This document shows, in pieces, positions 22,701 through 53,667 of a stretch of 64,000 nucleotides of DNA; the stretch's first letter is position 1; each line of letters begins with the position of its first letter. The notes under the pieces were generated by a model, which was not told the origin of the DNA, did not search any database, and saw only the letters and a list, made by a program, of their open reading frames with translations. Origin of the DNA: Streptosporangium nondiastaticum (GTDB lineage: Bacteria; Actinomycetota; Actinomycetes; Streptomycetales; Streptomycetaceae); NCBI RefSeq assembly GCF_003011965.1, contig NZ_PXWG01000026.1:1-64000 (forward strand). The letters are read 5' to 3'. Made by a program: the position numbers and the translations under genes.

Positions 22701-24662
22701 CAGCGCCACCTCGACCGCGAAGAGCGCGGGCTGGGCGGTGCCCGTGCGGTGCAGTTCCTCCGAGTCGACGTCGAACGGGGCGCCGAGGTGCGCGCAGACC
22801 TCGTCGTAGGCGGCGGCGAACGCCGGGTAGGACGCGTACAGTTCGCGCCCCATGCCCAGGCGCTGGGAGCCCTGGCCGGAGAAGAGGAAGGCGACGCGCC
22901 CGCCGGTGCCGGAGTGGCCGCGTGCCACGCCCGGGGCCGGGGCGCCGGAAACCACGGCTCGCAGCCCCTCGGCGAGCTCCGCCGGGGTCTCGCCCTGCAC
23001 CACGGCGCGGTGTTCCAGGGCCGTGCGCGTCGTGGCGAGCGAGAACGCCACGTCCAGCGGGGAGAGGCCGGCGTCGTCCGCGCGGGACAGCAGGCGTTCG
23101 GCCTGGGCGCGCAGGGCCTCTTCGGTCTTGCCGGAGATCACCCACGGCACGGGCCCGCCCTCGGCCGGCCGTGCGACCTCCGCGGCGACAGCCTGGGGGC
23201 TTCCGGCGGCCTGGGCGCTTCCGGCACCCTCTTCCGGGGCCTCCGGAGCGTCCGCGTCCTGGGTGAACGCTTCGGCCGACGGGGCTTCTTCGATGATCGT
23301 GTGCGCGTTGGTGCCGCTGATGCCGAAGGAGGAGATGCCGGCCCGCCGCGGCTCGTCCGACGCCGGCCAGGGCGTGGTCTCGGTCAGCAGGCGTACGGCG
23401 CCCGCCGACCAGTCGACGTGCGGGGACGGCGCGTCGACGTGCAGCGTGCGCGGGAGTTCGCCGTGGCGCATGGCCATGACCATCTTGATGATGCCGGCCA
23501 CGCCGGCCGCGGCCTGGGTGTGGCCGATGTTGGACTTGATCGAGCCCAGCCACAGCGGATTGTCGTCGCTGCGGCCCTGCCCGTACGTCGCGAGCAGCGC
23601 CTGTGCTTCGATCGGGTCGCCGAGCCGCGTGCCCGTGCCGTGCGCCTCGACCGCGTCGACCTGTGCGGTGGTCAGCTGAGCGGCGGCCAGGGCCTGGCGG
23701 ATCACGCGCTGCTGCGAGGGGCCGTTGGGGGCGGTCAGACCGTTGGAGGCGCCGTCCTGGTTGACGGCGGAACCCCGTACGACGGCGAGGACTTCGTGCC
23801 CGTTGCGGCGGGCGTCCGAGAGGCGCTCCACGAGCAGCAGGCCCGCGCCCTCGCCCCAGCCGGTGCCGTCCGCGCCCGCGGCGAACGCCTTGCAGCGGCC
23901 GTCGGGGGCCAGTCCGCGCTGGCGGCTGAAGCCGACGAAGGTGGCGGGGCCGACCATGGCGGTGACGCCGCCCGCAACGGCGAGCGAGCACTCGCCGTTG
24001 CGCAGCGACTGGATGGCCAGGTGCAGGGCGACCAGGGACGACGAGCAGGCCGTGTCGACCGTGACGGCCGGGCCTTCGAGGCCGAAGGTGTAGGCCACGC
24101 GCCCGGAGGCGACGCTGCCCGAGGTGCCCGTGCCCAGGTAACCCTCAAGGTCTTCCGGTGAGTTCTGCAGGGCGGCGAGGAACTCGTGGTTCATCACGCC
24201 GGCGAACACGCCGGTCCTGCTTCCCGCCAGGGAGGCGGCGTCGATGCCGGCCCGCTCGAAGAGCTCCCAGGAGGTCTCCAGCAGCAGCCGCTGCTGGGGG
24301 TCCATGGCGAGCGCCTCACGGGGCGAGATCCCGAAGAGGCCGGCGTCGAACTGCGCGAGGTCGCGCAGGAAGGCGCCTTCGCGGGCGTAGCTGGTCCCGC
24401 GGTTCTCCGGGTCCGGGTCGTAGAGCGCGTCCAGGTCCCAGCCGCGGTCGGCGGGGAACTCCGAGACGGTGTCCCGGCCGCCGGCGACCAGCTCCCACAG
24501 GTCCTCGGGCGAGTTGACCCCGCCCGGGTAGCGGCAGCTCATCCCGATGATGGCCACCGGCTCCCCGGCGGCGTCCTCGTAGTCACGAAGGCGCCGCCGG
24601 GTCTCCTGGAGATCTGCGGTGACTCGCTTCAGGAAATAGCGGAGCTTGTCCTCGTTCGCCAC
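13713..24662 (-). CDS. Type I modular PKS, modules 5 and 6
   Basis: Two-module PKS of 3649 residues. The start is GTG at 24660-24662 with GAGGGA about 9 nt upstream. The N-terminal docking helix is [14 protein letters not shown]. Order: dock, KS5, AT5, DH5, KR5, ACP5, KS6, AT6, DH6, KR6, ACP6, C-terminal docking helices (from about 13960). All KS carry DTACSSS, both DHs carry HAVLGxxxxP plus HPALLD, both KRs carry LDD and NYAAAN, and both ACPs carry GFDSL. AT5 is malonyl type (GHSVGE/HAFH). AT6 is methylmalonyl type (GHSQGE, YAAH) and unlike every other AT here. Each module should add one trans-type double bond, the second with a methyl branch. KR5 is preceded by an unusual repeat-rich linker at 20235-20545. 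Confidence 0.96.
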   Translation of the reverse strand: MANEDKLRYFLKRVTADLQETRRRLRDYEDAAGEPVAIIGMSCRYPGGVNSPEDLWELVAGGRDTVSEFPADRGWDLDALYDPDPENRGTSYAREGAFLRDLAQFDAGLFGISPREALAMDPQQRLLLETSWELFERAGIDAASLAGSRTGVFAGVMNHEFLAALQNSPEDLEGYLGTGTSGSVASGRVAYTFGLEGPAVTVDTACSSSLVALHLAIQSLRNGECSLAVAGGVTAMVGPATFVGFSRQRGLAPDGRCKAFAAGADGTGWGEGAGLLLVERLSDARRNGHEVLAVVRGSAVNQDGASNGLTAPNGPSQQRVIRQALAAAQLTTAQVDAVEAHGTGTRLGDPIEAQALLATYGQGRSDDNPLWLGSIKSNIGHTQAAAGVAGIIKMVMAMRHGELPRTLHVDAPSPHVDWSAGAVRLLTETTPWPASDEPRRAGISSFGISGTNAHTIIEEAPSAEAFTQDADAPEAPEEGAGSAQAAGSPQAVAAEVARPAEGGPVPWVISGKTEEALRAQAERLLSRADDAGLSPLDVAFSLATTRTALEHRAVVQGETPAELAEGLRAVVSGAPAPGVARGHSGTGGRVAFLFSGQGSQRLGMGRELYASYPAFAAAYDEVCAHLGAPFDVDSEELHRTGTAQPALFAVEVALFRLLESWGIRPDYVAGHSVGEIAAAHVAGVLSLEDAAKLVSARAALMQALPTGGAMVAVQATEDEVLPHLAEHVGIAAINGPQSVVISGAEDAVTAIAEVFKQQGRKTSRLKVSHAFHSPLMDPMLEDFAQVVRGLTFEKPQLPVVSNLTGRLADPYTPDYWVRHVREAVRFADGVRTLHESGVTTFVEIGPGGVLSALTQGCLDDDITTVPVLRADRPERAAVVAAVSELHAHGVSPDWHAFFPGAHRVDLPTYAFQYERYWLDASAAAPGDVRAAGLGSADHPLLGAAVSLAGGDERLLTGRLSLRTHPWLSDHAVLGSVLLPGTAFVELAVRAADEAGCELLEDLTLEAPLLLPERGGVAVQVWVGAADGSGRRPLTVHSRPEDDTDLPWVRHATGFVTEEAAAPAAGQALTAWPPAGSEPLDLDGFYDRLAGLGLAYGPAFRGLRSAWRAGAETFAEIALPDGTDTGSFLLHPALLDAALHAIGAAGANGSLVAAADGPLLPFAWSGVSVRATGASTVRVRLSPAGTDTVSLLVADAAGEPVASVESLTLRAVSPDQLRKSSGDAMFAIERAPLTLPSSDDTDGTTVAYAADTAALPGADAPSQPDAVVVPCPDGPEGAPEAERVRAVTAEVLRLIQRWFAEDRTPRLVLVARCDDLAHAAAGGLVRSAQAENPGRIVLLETDRPADVSGLVPGVLHTGEPHVIARDGETSAPRLARAASEVTEHPASPAGERHALPNAEGVASPATGITASAAAESVVSSTPEKTASPAARGAAAPAAENPASPAMEGVAFGLAEDTASGLAEGDTSAVTQGAALGDLGTVLLTGASGALGGTLARHLVTGHGVRRLLLVSRRGADAPGAADLEAELAALGAEATWAACDLADRDAVARLLAATPVDSVVHTAGVLDDGVIAALTPERLDAVLKPKADAVLNLHELAGEDTAFVLFSSAAGAFGNPGQGNYAAANAFLDAFARHRRAQGRPTLSLAWGLWEQEGAMADALDEAGRSRMARSGVLPLSTEDGLRLFDAALASDEPVLVPVRLDTAALRGRAAGTVPALLRGLVRVTTRGTAQRAAAGSLADRLAGLAPDERDEAVLDLVRSEVAAVLGHASPRAVQPAHAFQDLGFDSLTAVELRNRLSTATGLRLPATLVFDHPTPAALARHIGTELLGDAPAATAAATDRRTAADDEPIAIVGMSCRLPGGVRSPEDLWRLVASGRDGITRFPDNRGWDVDGLYDPDPERLGKTYARDGGFLHEAAEFDAGFFGISPREALAMDPQQRLLLEASWEAFERAGIDPATLRGSSTGVFTGLMYHDYGQGPRELPEGVEGLLTTGGSGSVASGRVSYTFGLEGPAVTIDTACSSSLVALHLAVQALRSGECTMALAGGVTVMASPTVFVEFSRQRGLSPEGRCKAFAAGADGTGWGEGVGMLLVERLSDAERNGHQVLAVVRGSAVNQDGASNGLTAPNGPSQQRVIRQALASAGLTPADVDAVEAHGTGTKLGDPIEAQALLATYGQERPEGQPLWLGSLKSNIGHTQAAAGVAGVIKMVMAMRHGVLPQTLHVDEPTPHVDWSAGDVRLLTEAVDWPEADRPRRAAVSSFGVSGTNAHTIIEQAPEAAEAPEAAEAAESPSAPDSGAVVPWVLSGRTEAALRAQAARLASFLGSGGSGDSGDSDAVPAADTAYALATTRAAFEHRAAVVADTPEALRQGLAAVADGSTPTDVVTGTARTGGKTVFVFPGQGSQWVGMATELLETSPVFRDRIDACERALAPHVDWSLTAVLRGTSDVEQDRVDVLQPVLWAMTIALAEVWRSFGVTPDAVVGHSQGEVSAAVIAGAVSLEDGARIVARRSLAVRELQGLGGMASVTLPDEEAQELIGRWTGRLGIGAVNGPGTVVVSGDTDALDELLAHCEQEGIQARKVAVDYAAHSPQIERVEAQAAEGFAGISPLPGAVPFYSTVTGGKLDAAELGSGYWYRNMRQTVRFHAAIRSALADGHDVFVEVSPHPVQLAGIQDAIEAAEAEAVAVPTLRRGDGGRHRLMLSLAQAHVHGVAVDWDAVLPGARRVDLPTYAFQHERYWLEAGAPAGDVRAAGLDSADHPFLGAAVELPDAGGHLLTGLLSLQAQPWLADHAVLGTVILPGTAFVELAAHAAAETGCDLVEELTLQAPLLLPEHGGVQLQVLVGARDDSGRRPLSVHSRAGEGPWIRNATGALATGATPAATDLSSWPPADAQPVDLDGFYDRLADLGLSYGPLFQGLRAVWRGNDGVYAELAVPGEAHADAESFGVHPALLDSALHALGAGGLVPAADGPLLPFAWSRVTVHGTGAAGLRVRLSQAGGDAVRLEAADGTGRPVVSVESLTLRPVSADQLRTSSRDSLFTVEWAPLAGPSEANGTSTTVRAYDDIASLRSAPETETGTEADVDAVVVPCPAGSGTGAERVREVLAEVLGLVQWWLSEDRAARLVLVTRGAVATGDGAQDDPAQAAVWGLVRSAQSENPDRIVLLDTDEDTDRQRAAAAVRRLVASEEPQAALRGDTLLLPRLARAAADAPRTTPDFGTGTVLLTGASGALGGLVARHLVTGHGVRSLLLLSRRGADADGAAELGAELTAAGAEVTWAACDVADRDALAAALDGTRVTAVVHTAGALDDGVIGSLTPERLDTVLRPKADAVLNLHELAGDVSAFVLFSSLAGTLGTPGQANYAAANAFLDAFARHRRAQGLPAVSLPWGLWQRTGTMTEDLGGTDRNRLARGGVLPLSDEDGLGLLDAALALDEPLVVAARLDLAALRNATAPVPPLLRPLVGGRPRRTDRTAAVPLAQRVADLPESEREEVVLDLVRSEVAAVLGHSSAKAVQPDQAFGDLGFDSLTAVELRNRMNKATGLRLPATLVFDYPTPAVLAQRVLKDLPGGTGGTVPLFDELDRLATALDGAGADGVDNVTRTKINMRLQALLARWNGNEPADPGGAGGAGDEDDLSSASDEELYELLDDELGIS
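13990..19125 (-). other. PKS module 6: KS-AT(methylmalonyl)-DH-KR-ACP
   Basis: Approximate domains: KS6 19125-17850, AT6 17500-16450, DH6 16410-15540, KR6 15030-14280, ACP6 14250-13990. AT6 has GHSQGE near 17205-17222 and YAAH at 16905-16916 in place of the usual YASH. It is the only branched-extender AT in view. Predicted to place the fifth double bond with a methyl on its alpha carbon. Confidence 0.85.
19190..24560 (-). other. PKS module 5: KS-AT(malonyl)-DH-KR-ACP
   Basis: Approximate domains: KS5 24560-23290, AT5 22900-21910, DH5 21850-20960, repeat-rich linker 20545-20235, KR5 catalytic part 20230-19480, ACP5 19460-19190. All active-site motifs are intact. Predicted to place the fourth double bond of the chain. 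Confidence 0.85.
20235..20545 (-). repeat. Ala/Pro/Ser-rich degenerate repeat linker before KR5
   Basis: About 100 residues between the KR structural half and the KR5 nucleotide-binding motif consist of imperfect units around E(G/N)xASPA. DNA units resemble GCCGGAGAGGCG followed by a TCCGC-like block. No other module in the window has this insertion at the same place. Length and composition suggest a flexible, non-catalytic linker. Confidence 0.7.
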
Positions 24663-24677
24663 CGAAATCGTCCCTCA

Positions 24678-24710
24678 CCCTTGCGAAGACTTACCGGAAT
24701 TCGGCAAGGG
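24678..24710 (-). other. Hairpin in the spacer between two PKS genes
   Basis: The 83-bp spacer 24663-24745 contains an inverted repeat CCCTTGC (24678-24684) / GCAAGGG (24704-24710) that extends inward with one bulge. It could fold in the mRNA between the module 4 and module 5 reading frames. The arms also contain CGGCAAG- and TCGCAAG-like heptamers related to the SARP sites at 53616-53644, here in inverted orientation. There is no T-run, so it is not a typical terminator. Confidence 0.45.
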
Positions 24711-24745
24711 GTCGCCGGGACGCACCGGAACCTGAACCGGAACGG

Positions 24746-48307
<23,562 letters not shown>

Positions 48308-48415
48308 ATTGCGCTCCACCCACCCACACAGAGAACGAAAAGGCACCGCGCACACGGCGGTGTGACCCTAGTTAAGGCCCTGGGGCCGCGTTTCCGGCGT
48401 GGTATGGGATCAGGT

Positions 48416-48431
48416 CTAGGGGAATCCCAAA
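48416..48431 (+). promoter_or_regulatory. PAS-LuxR (PimM-type) operator candidate
   Basis: CTAGGGGAATCCCAAA agrees with the PimM consensus CTVGGGAWWTCCCBAG at 13 of 16 positions, with the GGG and TCCC half-sites intact. It lies 109 bp upstream of the loading PKS start and 144 bp upstream of the P450 start. No PAS-LuxR gene is in the window, so the regulator would be encoded to the left. Confidence 0.55.
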
Positions 48432-48506
48432 GGGACGGCGCATGCGGTGCCACCGGGCAAACCGCCGGCGGCCGACGCGCATCACTAAGGAGAACACTAG
48501 GGGCAG

Positions 48507-48535
48507 TTGTAGGAGAGTCATGGGCCGTATAGCCT
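48507..48535 (+). promoter_or_regulatory. Candidate promoter of the P450-ferredoxin operon
   Basis: TTGTAG, a 17-bp spacer and TAGCCT resemble -35 and -10 hexamers of a housekeeping-type actinomycete promoter. Transcription would start about 33 nt before the P450 ATG. Found by eye only. Confidence 0.35.
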
Positions 48536-48574
48536 TTCTCCTTTTTCCCCTCCGGCGAAGAGGTTTCATCGTTC

Positions 48575-49792
48575 ATGACGCAATCGCGAGAATCCGGGAA
48601 TCGCTTAGCACGGACCTTCCCGACGGCGCGCCCCGCGGGCTGCCCCTTCGACCCGCCGGCCCCTTTCGCGGAAGCGCGCGAGGAATGCCCGGTGACCCCG
48701 TTGCAGTACCCCGACGGGCACGTCGGCCGCCTGGTCACCGGGCTGCAGAGCGCGCGGGCCGTGCTGGGCGACACCCGCTTCAGCTCGCTGCCGGCCGGGA
48801 AGCGTTCTCCGGTCAAGGTGCCCGGCTCCGAGCTGAGCACCGACGCGCTGCCGGCAGGCATGTTCGTCAACATGGATCCGCCCGACCACACCCGCTACCG
48901 CCGCCTGCTGAGCAAGCACTTCACCATCCGGCGGGTGCGGGAACTCCGGCCACGCATCCAGGAGATGACGGACCGTCTGCTGGATGAGATGGAAGGCAAG
49001 GGCGGGCCCGTCGACCTGGTGGAGGCGTTCGCCAAGCCGCTGCCCACGCTGGTCACTTCCGAGCTGCTCGGGCTGCCGGAGGAGGACCGCGCGCAGTTCG
49101 GGCACCACGTCGACGTCCTCTTCAGTCTCTCCAGCAGCGGCGAGGAGATGCAGCAGTCGATGGTGCTGCTCGGCGGCATGCTGCACGCCCTGATCGACGC
49201 CGCGCGCAAGGACCCGGGCCAGGACATCCTCGGCCGGCTCACCGTCGAGACCGACCTGACCGACGAAGAGCTCCTCGGCATCACGATCGTCCTGCTCATC
49301 GCCGGCCTTGAAACCACCACCAACATGCTGGCGCTGGGCACCTACGCCCTCCTGCGCCACCCCGAGCAGCTGGCGGCCCTGCGCGCCGACTGGTCGTTGA
49401 TGGACGATGCCGTCGAAGAGCTGCTGCGCTACCTGAGCGTGGTGCAGATCGGCCCGATCCGGGTGGCCGCCGAGGACTTCGCGTTCGAGGGTCAGTCCAT
49501 CCGCAAGGGCGAGGTCGTCACGGTGTCGCTGCCCGCCGCCAACCGCGACCCGTCCGCCTTCGAGGACCCTGACGTCTTCGACATCCGCCGCGGCACCTCC
49601 CGGCACCTCGCCTTCGGCAGCGGCCCCCACCAGTGCATGGGCCACCACCTGGCCCGCCTGGAGCTCTCCATCGGCTACGAGTCGCTGCTGCGCCGCTTCC
49701 CCGGGCTGGAGCTGGCTGTTCCGGTGGACGAGGTCGGCACCCGGGAGATGATGGTGACGTACGGCGTCCTGGGCCTGCCGGTGCGCTGGTGA
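48575..49792 (+). CDS. Cytochrome P450 monooxygenase (CYP105-like)
   Basis: Class I bacterial P450 of 405 residues, expected to hydroxylate the finished macrolide with electrons from the adjoining ferredoxin. Seen: N-terminal GCPFDPP motif typical of CYP105 proteins, I-helix AGLETT (residues 243-248, Leu where AGHETT is usual), ExxR at 282-285, and heme loop FGSGPHQCMG with Cys354. Start at 48575, with GAAGAGG about 13 nt upstream. Codon 11 is TTA (48605-48607), the rare leucine codon read only by the bldA tRNA. The ferredoxin starts 14 bp after the stop codon. In the filipin pathway two CYP105 enzymes act at C26 and C1'; which position this one serves cannot be decided from sequence alone. 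Family call firm, substrate inferred. Confidence 0.93.
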   Translation: MTQSRESGNRLARTFPTARPAGCPFDPPAPFAEAREECPVTPLQYPDGHVGRLVTGLQSARAVLGDTRFSSLPAGKRSPVKVPGSELSTDALPAGMFVNMDPPDHTRYRRLLSKHFTIRRVRELRPRIQEMTDRLLDEMEGKGGPVDLVEAFAKPLPTLVTSELLGLPEEDRAQFGHHVDVLFSLSSSGEEMQQSMVLLGGMLHALIDAARKDPGQDILGRLTVETDLTDEELLGITIVLLIAGLETTTNMLALGTYALLRHPEQLAALRADWSLMDDAVEELLRYLSVVQIGPIRVAAEDFAFEGQSIRKGEVVTVSLPAANRDPSAFEDPDVFDIRRGTSRHLAFGSGPHQCMGHHLARLELSIGYESLLRRFPGLELAVPVDEVGTREMMVTYGVLGLPVRW

Positions 49793-49805
49793 GGAGGCGG
49801 CCCTG

Positions 49806-49997
49806 ATGCGGATCGAGATCGACAAGGACGTGTGCTGCGGCGCGGGCACGTGCGTGCTCGTCGCCCCCGGCGTCTTCGACCAGGACGACGAGGACGGCAC
49901 GGTGATCCTCCTCGACGCCACGCCCGGCGCCGAGCAGCGGGAGGCGGTGGAAGAGGCCGCCGAGCGGTGCCCGACGGCGGTCATCAGAATCGTCTGA
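49806..49997 (+). CDS. 3Fe-4S ferredoxin, P450 redox partner
   Basis: Small electron carrier of 63 residues that would pass electrons to the P450 encoded 14 bp upstream. The cluster ligands are visible: Cys10 and Cys16 in VCCGAGTC, and Cys55 followed by Pro. The missing fourth cysteine fits a 3Fe-4S rather than a 4Fe-4S centre. Cys11 next to Cys10 is an extra cysteine. The SD GGAGG (49793-49797) overlaps the end of the P450 gene, so the two are translationally close and surely one operon. No ferredoxin reductase is in the window; a general cellular one would be used. Confidence 0.95.
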   Translation: MRIEIDKDVCCGAGTCVLVAPGVFDQDDEDGTVILLDATPGAEQREAVEEAAERCPTAVIRIV

Positions 49998-50040
49998 CCA
50001 CGGGCCCCGCCCGGTGGCGGACGGCCTCCGGGCCGGGGCC

Positions 50041-50140
50041 GGCCGATTCCGGGCGATTCCGGCCAATTCCGGGCGGGGCCGGTCGGCTCCGGGCGGGCTC
50101 GGCCGGCTCCAGGCAGGATCGGCCGGCTCGGCCGGCTCCG
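50041..50140. repeat. Decamer tandem array between convergent genes
   Basis: About ten units of a 10-bp motif near GGCCGGCTCC lie in phase (GGCCGATTCC, GGGCGATTCC, GGCCAATTCC, GGTCGGCTCC, GGCCGGCTCC and variants). They fill most of the 173-bp gap 49998-50170 between the ferredoxin and the KS-KR gene. The GC-rich complementarity (GGCCGGCC cores) could form RNA structure and end transcription from both sides. I see no gene here. Confidence 0.75.
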
Positions 50141-50170
50141 GGCCGGGGCTGCGGTGCGCCCCGCCGCGGG

Positions 50171-53100
50171 TCAGGCCGCGGAGGCCCGTCGTCGTGCGGC
50201 GAAGGCGTCGAGGCAGGCGTTGACGCCGGCGCGGGCGGTGGCGTGGTCGTCCCGGGCGGCGTTGCCGACGGCGCCCGCCACGGAGCCGAACAGGAGGAGG
50301 AAGTCCAGGCCGAGCCCGCGGGTCGCGGCATCGATGCGGGCGGCACCGTCCACCACGGGCGAGAGGCCGGCGCCCGTGCTCGCGAGCGGCCTGTTGGCGA
50401 GGCGGCCGTCGTCGGGGACGTCCGCCGCGTGGAACACCCCGTCGAGCCGGCCGTACTGCATGCGGATGTCGGACACCGCGGCGCGTACGGCGTCCTCGTC
50501 GGTGAGGTCGGTGGGCCGGTACGTCACCTCGCCGTGCGGCAGACGGACCTGCAGGGCGTCGACCGCCGGACTGCGCGCCGCCCGGCCGCCGACGACGACC
50601 GTCGCGCGGTGGCGCTCGCACAGCCGCTCGGCCAGGAGCAGGCCGATGCCGTCCGCGTCACCGGTGACCCAGTAGATGCCGCCGTCGCGCAGCAGGCTCT
50701 CCCCGGTGGTCGCCGGGGGCGGCTCGGCGGTCGTGCGGCGCGGCCGGCGGCCGTCGCGGCCGGGGGCGGGCTCCTCCGCCCTGCCGTCCTGCTCGCAGGC
50801 GCCGAGGAGCACGAGCTTGCCGGTGTTCGACGGGGCGGTCTCCTCGCGCGCGGCTTCGTGATGCGCGGCCTTCAGGAGCGCCGCGAGCGGGGCGTGGGCC
50901 GGGGAGTCCGGCGCGCCGGGCGCGACGACGGCCCACTCGGCCTCTTCGTCGCCGTCGTGCCGGAGCCACGCCCACGTGGCCGGGGCGGGGGCGGGGGCGG
51001 GGGCGGCATGCGCTTCACGGCCGTTGATGACGGACGGGACCGCGGGTGCGGCCGAGTCTCGTCGGCTGCCTCCACCGTCCCGGCATGCGGCATCCAGCGG
51101 TGCGCGCCACGCGTAGCGCCCTTCGTCCGGCGCGGCCTGCGGGGGCGTGGCGGTGGCACCGGCTTCCGGGGTCTCGGCGGGCGCGAACCGGTGCGGGGTC
51201 CGTGCGAAGGCGTAGCCGGGGAGGTGGACGCGGCGGCCGTGTTCCGGCAACTGCGCCCAGTCGACGGACAGGTCCCGGACCCAGGCGGCCGCGAACTCGC
51301 CGAAGCGGTCCTCCTCCGGGCTGCGCGCAGCGCGGGCAGCCCGTGCGGCCGGGTTGTCCGCGGCGGGCCCGCCGGGAGTGTGCGCGCGGGCCCGGCCGCG
51401 GAGGCAGCCGGCGGGCGGCTCCTCCCCCGCGGCGACGCGCTCCAGCTGGGCCGCCCACTCGGCGAGGCCGCCCGCGCGGAACACCACGCGCTCGCGCATC
51501 GGCACGCGGCCCTGTCGCAGGGTCCGGGCGATGTCGGCCAGGGCGGGGGCGTCGTCGCGTTCGATGCGGGTGCGGGCCCAGCGGGCGAGCCCGGCGCACG
51601 TCTCGCGGAGCCGGTCGTCGTCCTTGGCGGAGACCGGCAGCCACTGCTCTCCGTGCTCCGCGCCGGCCGCGGCGACGGGGTCGCCGGACTCCAGCAGCAC
51701 GTGGGCGTTGGTGCCGTCGAAGCCGAAGGAGCTGACGCCCGCGCGCAGCGGTGCCGCCGGGCCGGCGGCGGGCCCCGAGGCCCCGGCGGTCCAGTCGGTG
51801 AGGCGGTCCACGACGTACAGCGGGCTGTCGTCCAGCTCGATGAGCGGGTGGAGTTCCTCGAAACCGACGGTCGCGGGCAGCTTGCGGTGGCGCATGGAGA
51901 GGATCACCTTGAGCATGCCCGCGATGCCGGCGGCCCCCTCCAGGTGGCCGATGCTGGTCTTCACCGAGCCGACTCCGCAGCGGTGCCCCTGCGCGGCCTC
52001 GGGCCGGGCCTTGCCCGCCTCCGGCCGGACCTTGCCGGCGCCACGCGGTCCCTTGACGGCGCCGGGCAGACCGGCTCCGGTCCCGGGCAGACCGGCTCCG
52101 GCCCGGCCGGGGAACCCCGTGCCGGTTCCGGGCGGACCGCCGGCCGCCCCGGCCCGGTCCGCTCCCTCCTCCGGCCGGTTCTCGTGCAGGTCGGCGAAGG
52201 CCTGTTTGAGGCCGCGGATCTCGATGGGGTCGCCGTCGGGGGTGCCGGGGCCGTGCGTCTCGACGTACGTGACGGTCTCGGGTGCGACGCCCGCCCGGCG
52301 GTGAACTTTGGCGATCAGCTCGGCCTGGGCCGCCGGGTCGGTGACCGTCAGGGAGCTGGTGCGGGCGCCGTGGTTGCTGCCGGCGCCCTTGATGAGCGCG
52401 TGGACGGCGTCGCCGTCGCGGCGGGCGTCCGCGGCCCGCTTGAGCAGGAGGACGCCGCCGCCCTCACCGCGCACGTAGCCGTTGGCGTTCGCGTCGAAGG
52501 CCCGGTACCGGCCGTCGGGCGAAACCATGCCCGCCTTGGCGAAGGCGATGAAGTGCCGGGGCGACAAGGACAGGTTGACGCCGCCGGCGAGGGCGTGGTC
52601 GCAGTCGCCGCGGCGCAGCGCCCGCACGGCCTGCTCGACGGCCACCAAGGAGCCCGCGCACGCGGTGTCGTTGGCGGCGGCGGGGCCGTGGAAACCGAAG
52701 TGGTAGGACACCCGGTCGGCGATGACGGCGCGGGCGGCCCCGGCCGGGGGGAAGGCGCCGGTCTCCTCGGTCTCGCGCTCGATCAGCTCGGCGTAGTCCC
52801 AGCGGTGGACGCCGATGAAGACGCCGGTGCGGGAGCCCGCCATCCGGTCGGCCCGGAATCCGGCGTCCTCCAGAGCGTGCCAGCTCAGTTCGAGGGCCAG
52901 CCGCTGCTGCGGGTCCATGGACCGCGCTTCGTGCGGGGGGATCCAGAAGAAGTCCGCGTCGAAGCAGTCCGCGTCGTCGACGAAGCCGCCCCAGACGCTG
53001 CCGGTCCCGTCGGGCTCGGGGCGCGGCCGGCCGGGGCGGTCCTCCCGGCGCCGGCGGCGCTCGGGCACCTCGCTGATCAGGGAGCGGCCCCCGGCCAGGT

Positions 53101-53203
53101 GGTCCCAGAACTCGTCGGGCGTGCGCGAGCCGGGCAGCCGCAGGGAAAGGCCGACGACGGCGATGTCCTGGTCGTGGCCGGGGACGCCGGTTCCGTTGTT
53201 CAT
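50171..53203 (-). CDS. Free-standing trans-AT-like ketosynthase with degenerate ketoreductase
   Basis: Protein of 1010 residues with no AT and no ACP. The start at 53201-53203 has a good SD (GGAG, 8 nt). Residues 12-510 form a KS with Cys182 (DTACAGS), His317 (THGPGT) and Lys415/His420 (KTSIGH). The KS resembles trans-AT synthases ([24 protein letters not shown]) far more than the cis-AT KS domains nearby. Departures from consensus: FFWIPPHEA for FFGISPREA, and Glu190 where SLVAIH has His. A 60-residue Gly/Pro-rich insertion sits at about 345-405. Residues 520-670 are the KS-to-AT type linker ending in a LPGYAFARTPHRF motif. Residues 840-1010 are a KR fold (TGDADGIG) with Ser974, but His987 replaces the catalytic Tyr and Arg991 the Asn. 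The protein stops before the usual KR end. Function unknown: it could condense, hydrolyse or decarboxylate an ACP-bound chain, or be a decaying remnant. The KS catalytic residues argue against simple decay. Confidence 0.85.
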   Translation of the reverse strand: MNNGTGVPGHDQDIAVVGLSLRLPGSRTPDEFWDHLAGGRSLISEVPERRRRREDRPGRPRPEPDGTGSVWGGFVDDADCFDADFFWIPPHEARSMDPQQRLALELSWHALEDAGFRADRMAGSRTGVFIGVHRWDYAELIERETEETGAFPPAGAARAVIADRVSYHFGFHGPAAANDTACAGSLVAVEQAVRALRRGDCDHALAGGVNLSLSPRHFIAFAKAGMVSPDGRYRAFDANANGYVRGEGGGVLLLKRAADARRDGDAVHALIKGAGSNHGARTSSLTVTDPAAQAELIAKVHRRAGVAPETVTYVETHGPGTPDGDPIEIRGLKQAFADLHENRPEEGADRAGAAGGPPGTGTGFPGRAGAGLPGTGAGLPGAVKGPRGAGKVRPEAGKARPEAAQGHRCGVGSVKTSIGHLEGAAGIAGMLKVILSMRHRKLPATVGFEELHPLIELDDSPLYVVDRLTDWTAGASGPAAGPAAPLRAGVSSFGFDGTNAHVLLESGDPVAAAGAEHGEQWLPVSAKDDDRLRETCAGLARWARTRIERDDAPALADIARTLRQGRVPMRERVVFRAGGLAEWAAQLERVAAGEEPPAGCLRGRARAHTPGGPAADNPAARAARAARSPEEDRFGEFAAAWVRDLSVDWAQLPEHGRRVHLPGYAFARTPHRFAPAETPEAGATATPPQAAPDEGRYAWRAPLDAACRDGGGSRRDSAAPAVPSVINGREAHAAPAPAPAPATWAWLRHDGDEEAEWAVVAPGAPDSPAHAPLAALLKAAHHEAAREETAPSNTGKLVLLGACEQDGRAEEPAPGRDGRRPRRTTAEPPPATTGESLLRDGGIYWVTGDADGIGLLLAERLCERHRATVVVGGRAARSPAVDALQVRLPHGEVTYRPTDLTDEDAVRAAVSDIRMQYGRLDGVFHAADVPDDGRLANRPLASTGAGLSPVVDGAARIDAATRGLGLDFLLLFGSVAGAVGNAARDDHATARAGVNACLDAFAARRRASAA
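52062..52101 (-). repeat. Exact 19-bp repeats inside the KS insertion
   Basis: CCGGGCAGACCGGCTCCGG occurs at 52062-52080 and again at 52083-52101 (period 21). It lies inside the Gly/Pro-rich insertion that interrupts the KS (about 51989-52171). The insertion looks like a recent repeat expansion, and its CGGCTCCGG core is shared with the decamer array downstream of the gene. Confidence 0.8.
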
Positions 53204-53615
53204 GACGCGTTCTCCGTCCTAGGCCGACGCGGCGCTGCGGCGCACCGGTCGACGACGTTCAGGGGGACGCCGGCACGGGGACGCCGAGCAGGCCCGGCGG
53301 CCGCGCCGGGCCTCGTCCCGCGCAGGGTCAGGTGCTCGCCCGTGAGGATCCGCGCGACGCCGTGGTCGCGGCCCCGGGCGCCGTGGTCGTGGCCCCGAGG
53401 GGGCCGGGGACCGGGACCGCACGCGACCGGGTGGCGGAATGCGTCACGCCACCGCCGCGGCGGTGTGCTTTTGCGTCATGTTCCTGTGTCCCCCGGGTGA
53501 GCAGTGGTCTCCGATGACGTGCATCGTGCGCCACCGTCCTTGCGGGTGGCCTGACCATGCCGCTGTGGATTCCTTGCCGTCGCCCGCACCCGCTTTTCAC
53601 CGATCTGACGAAATC

Positions 53616-53644
53616 CTTGCGAAGGCCTTGCGGTTCGCTTGCCG
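53616..53644 (-). promoter_or_regulatory. SARP operator: three heptamers at 11-bp period
   Basis: On the plus strand CTTGCGA (53616-53622), CTTGCGG (53627-53633) and CTTGCCG (53638-53644) are each separated by exactly 4 bp. Read on the minus strand the unit is CGGCAAG or a one-to-two-base variant, the same heptamer and spacing reported for the pimaricin SARP PimR. A weaker fourth unit (CTGACGA, 53605-53611) continues the register. Probable target of the SARP encoded 124 bp downstream. Confidence 0.75.
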
Positions 53645-53667
53645 TTGGCTGGTCGCGATCTTGGAAT
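53639..53667 (+). promoter_or_regulatory. Candidate SARP gene promoter overlapping its operator
   Basis: TTGCCG (53639-53644), a 17-bp spacer and TGGAAT (53662-53667) match -35/-10 spacing. The -35 lies within the third heptamer, as SARP-activated promoters often have. It would give a leader of roughly 95 nt. Seen by eye only. Confidence 0.4.

Larger units (their letters stand above)
48308..48574. promoter_or_regulatory. Divergent promoter region of loading PKS and P450
   Basis: 267 bp with no gene, less GC-rich than the flanking coding DNA, between two divergent starts. It holds the PimM-like site (48416-48431), an inverted repeat TGGGAT/ATCCCA with a 13-nt spacer (48405-48429), a candidate promoter for the P450 (48507-48535) and the SD sequences of both genes. 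Control from here would set both chain initiation and tailoring. Confidence 0.75.

Noticed and set aside
48308..48355. Upstream extension of the loading-module PKS (start at 48355)
   Set aside because: The 16 extra residues lack a ribosome site of their own, while GGTGGAG lies directly before the ATG at 48307.
48481..48545. Inverted repeat AAGGAGA / TCTCCTT upstream of the P450
   Set aside because: Short arms far apart in purine- and pyrimidine-rich tracts; likely chance similarity.
50171..53203. Interpretation as a normal extension module or a loading module
   Set aside because: No AT or ACP follows the KS, the KR lacks its catalytic Tyr and Asn, and there are no docking helices matching the four PKS proteins.
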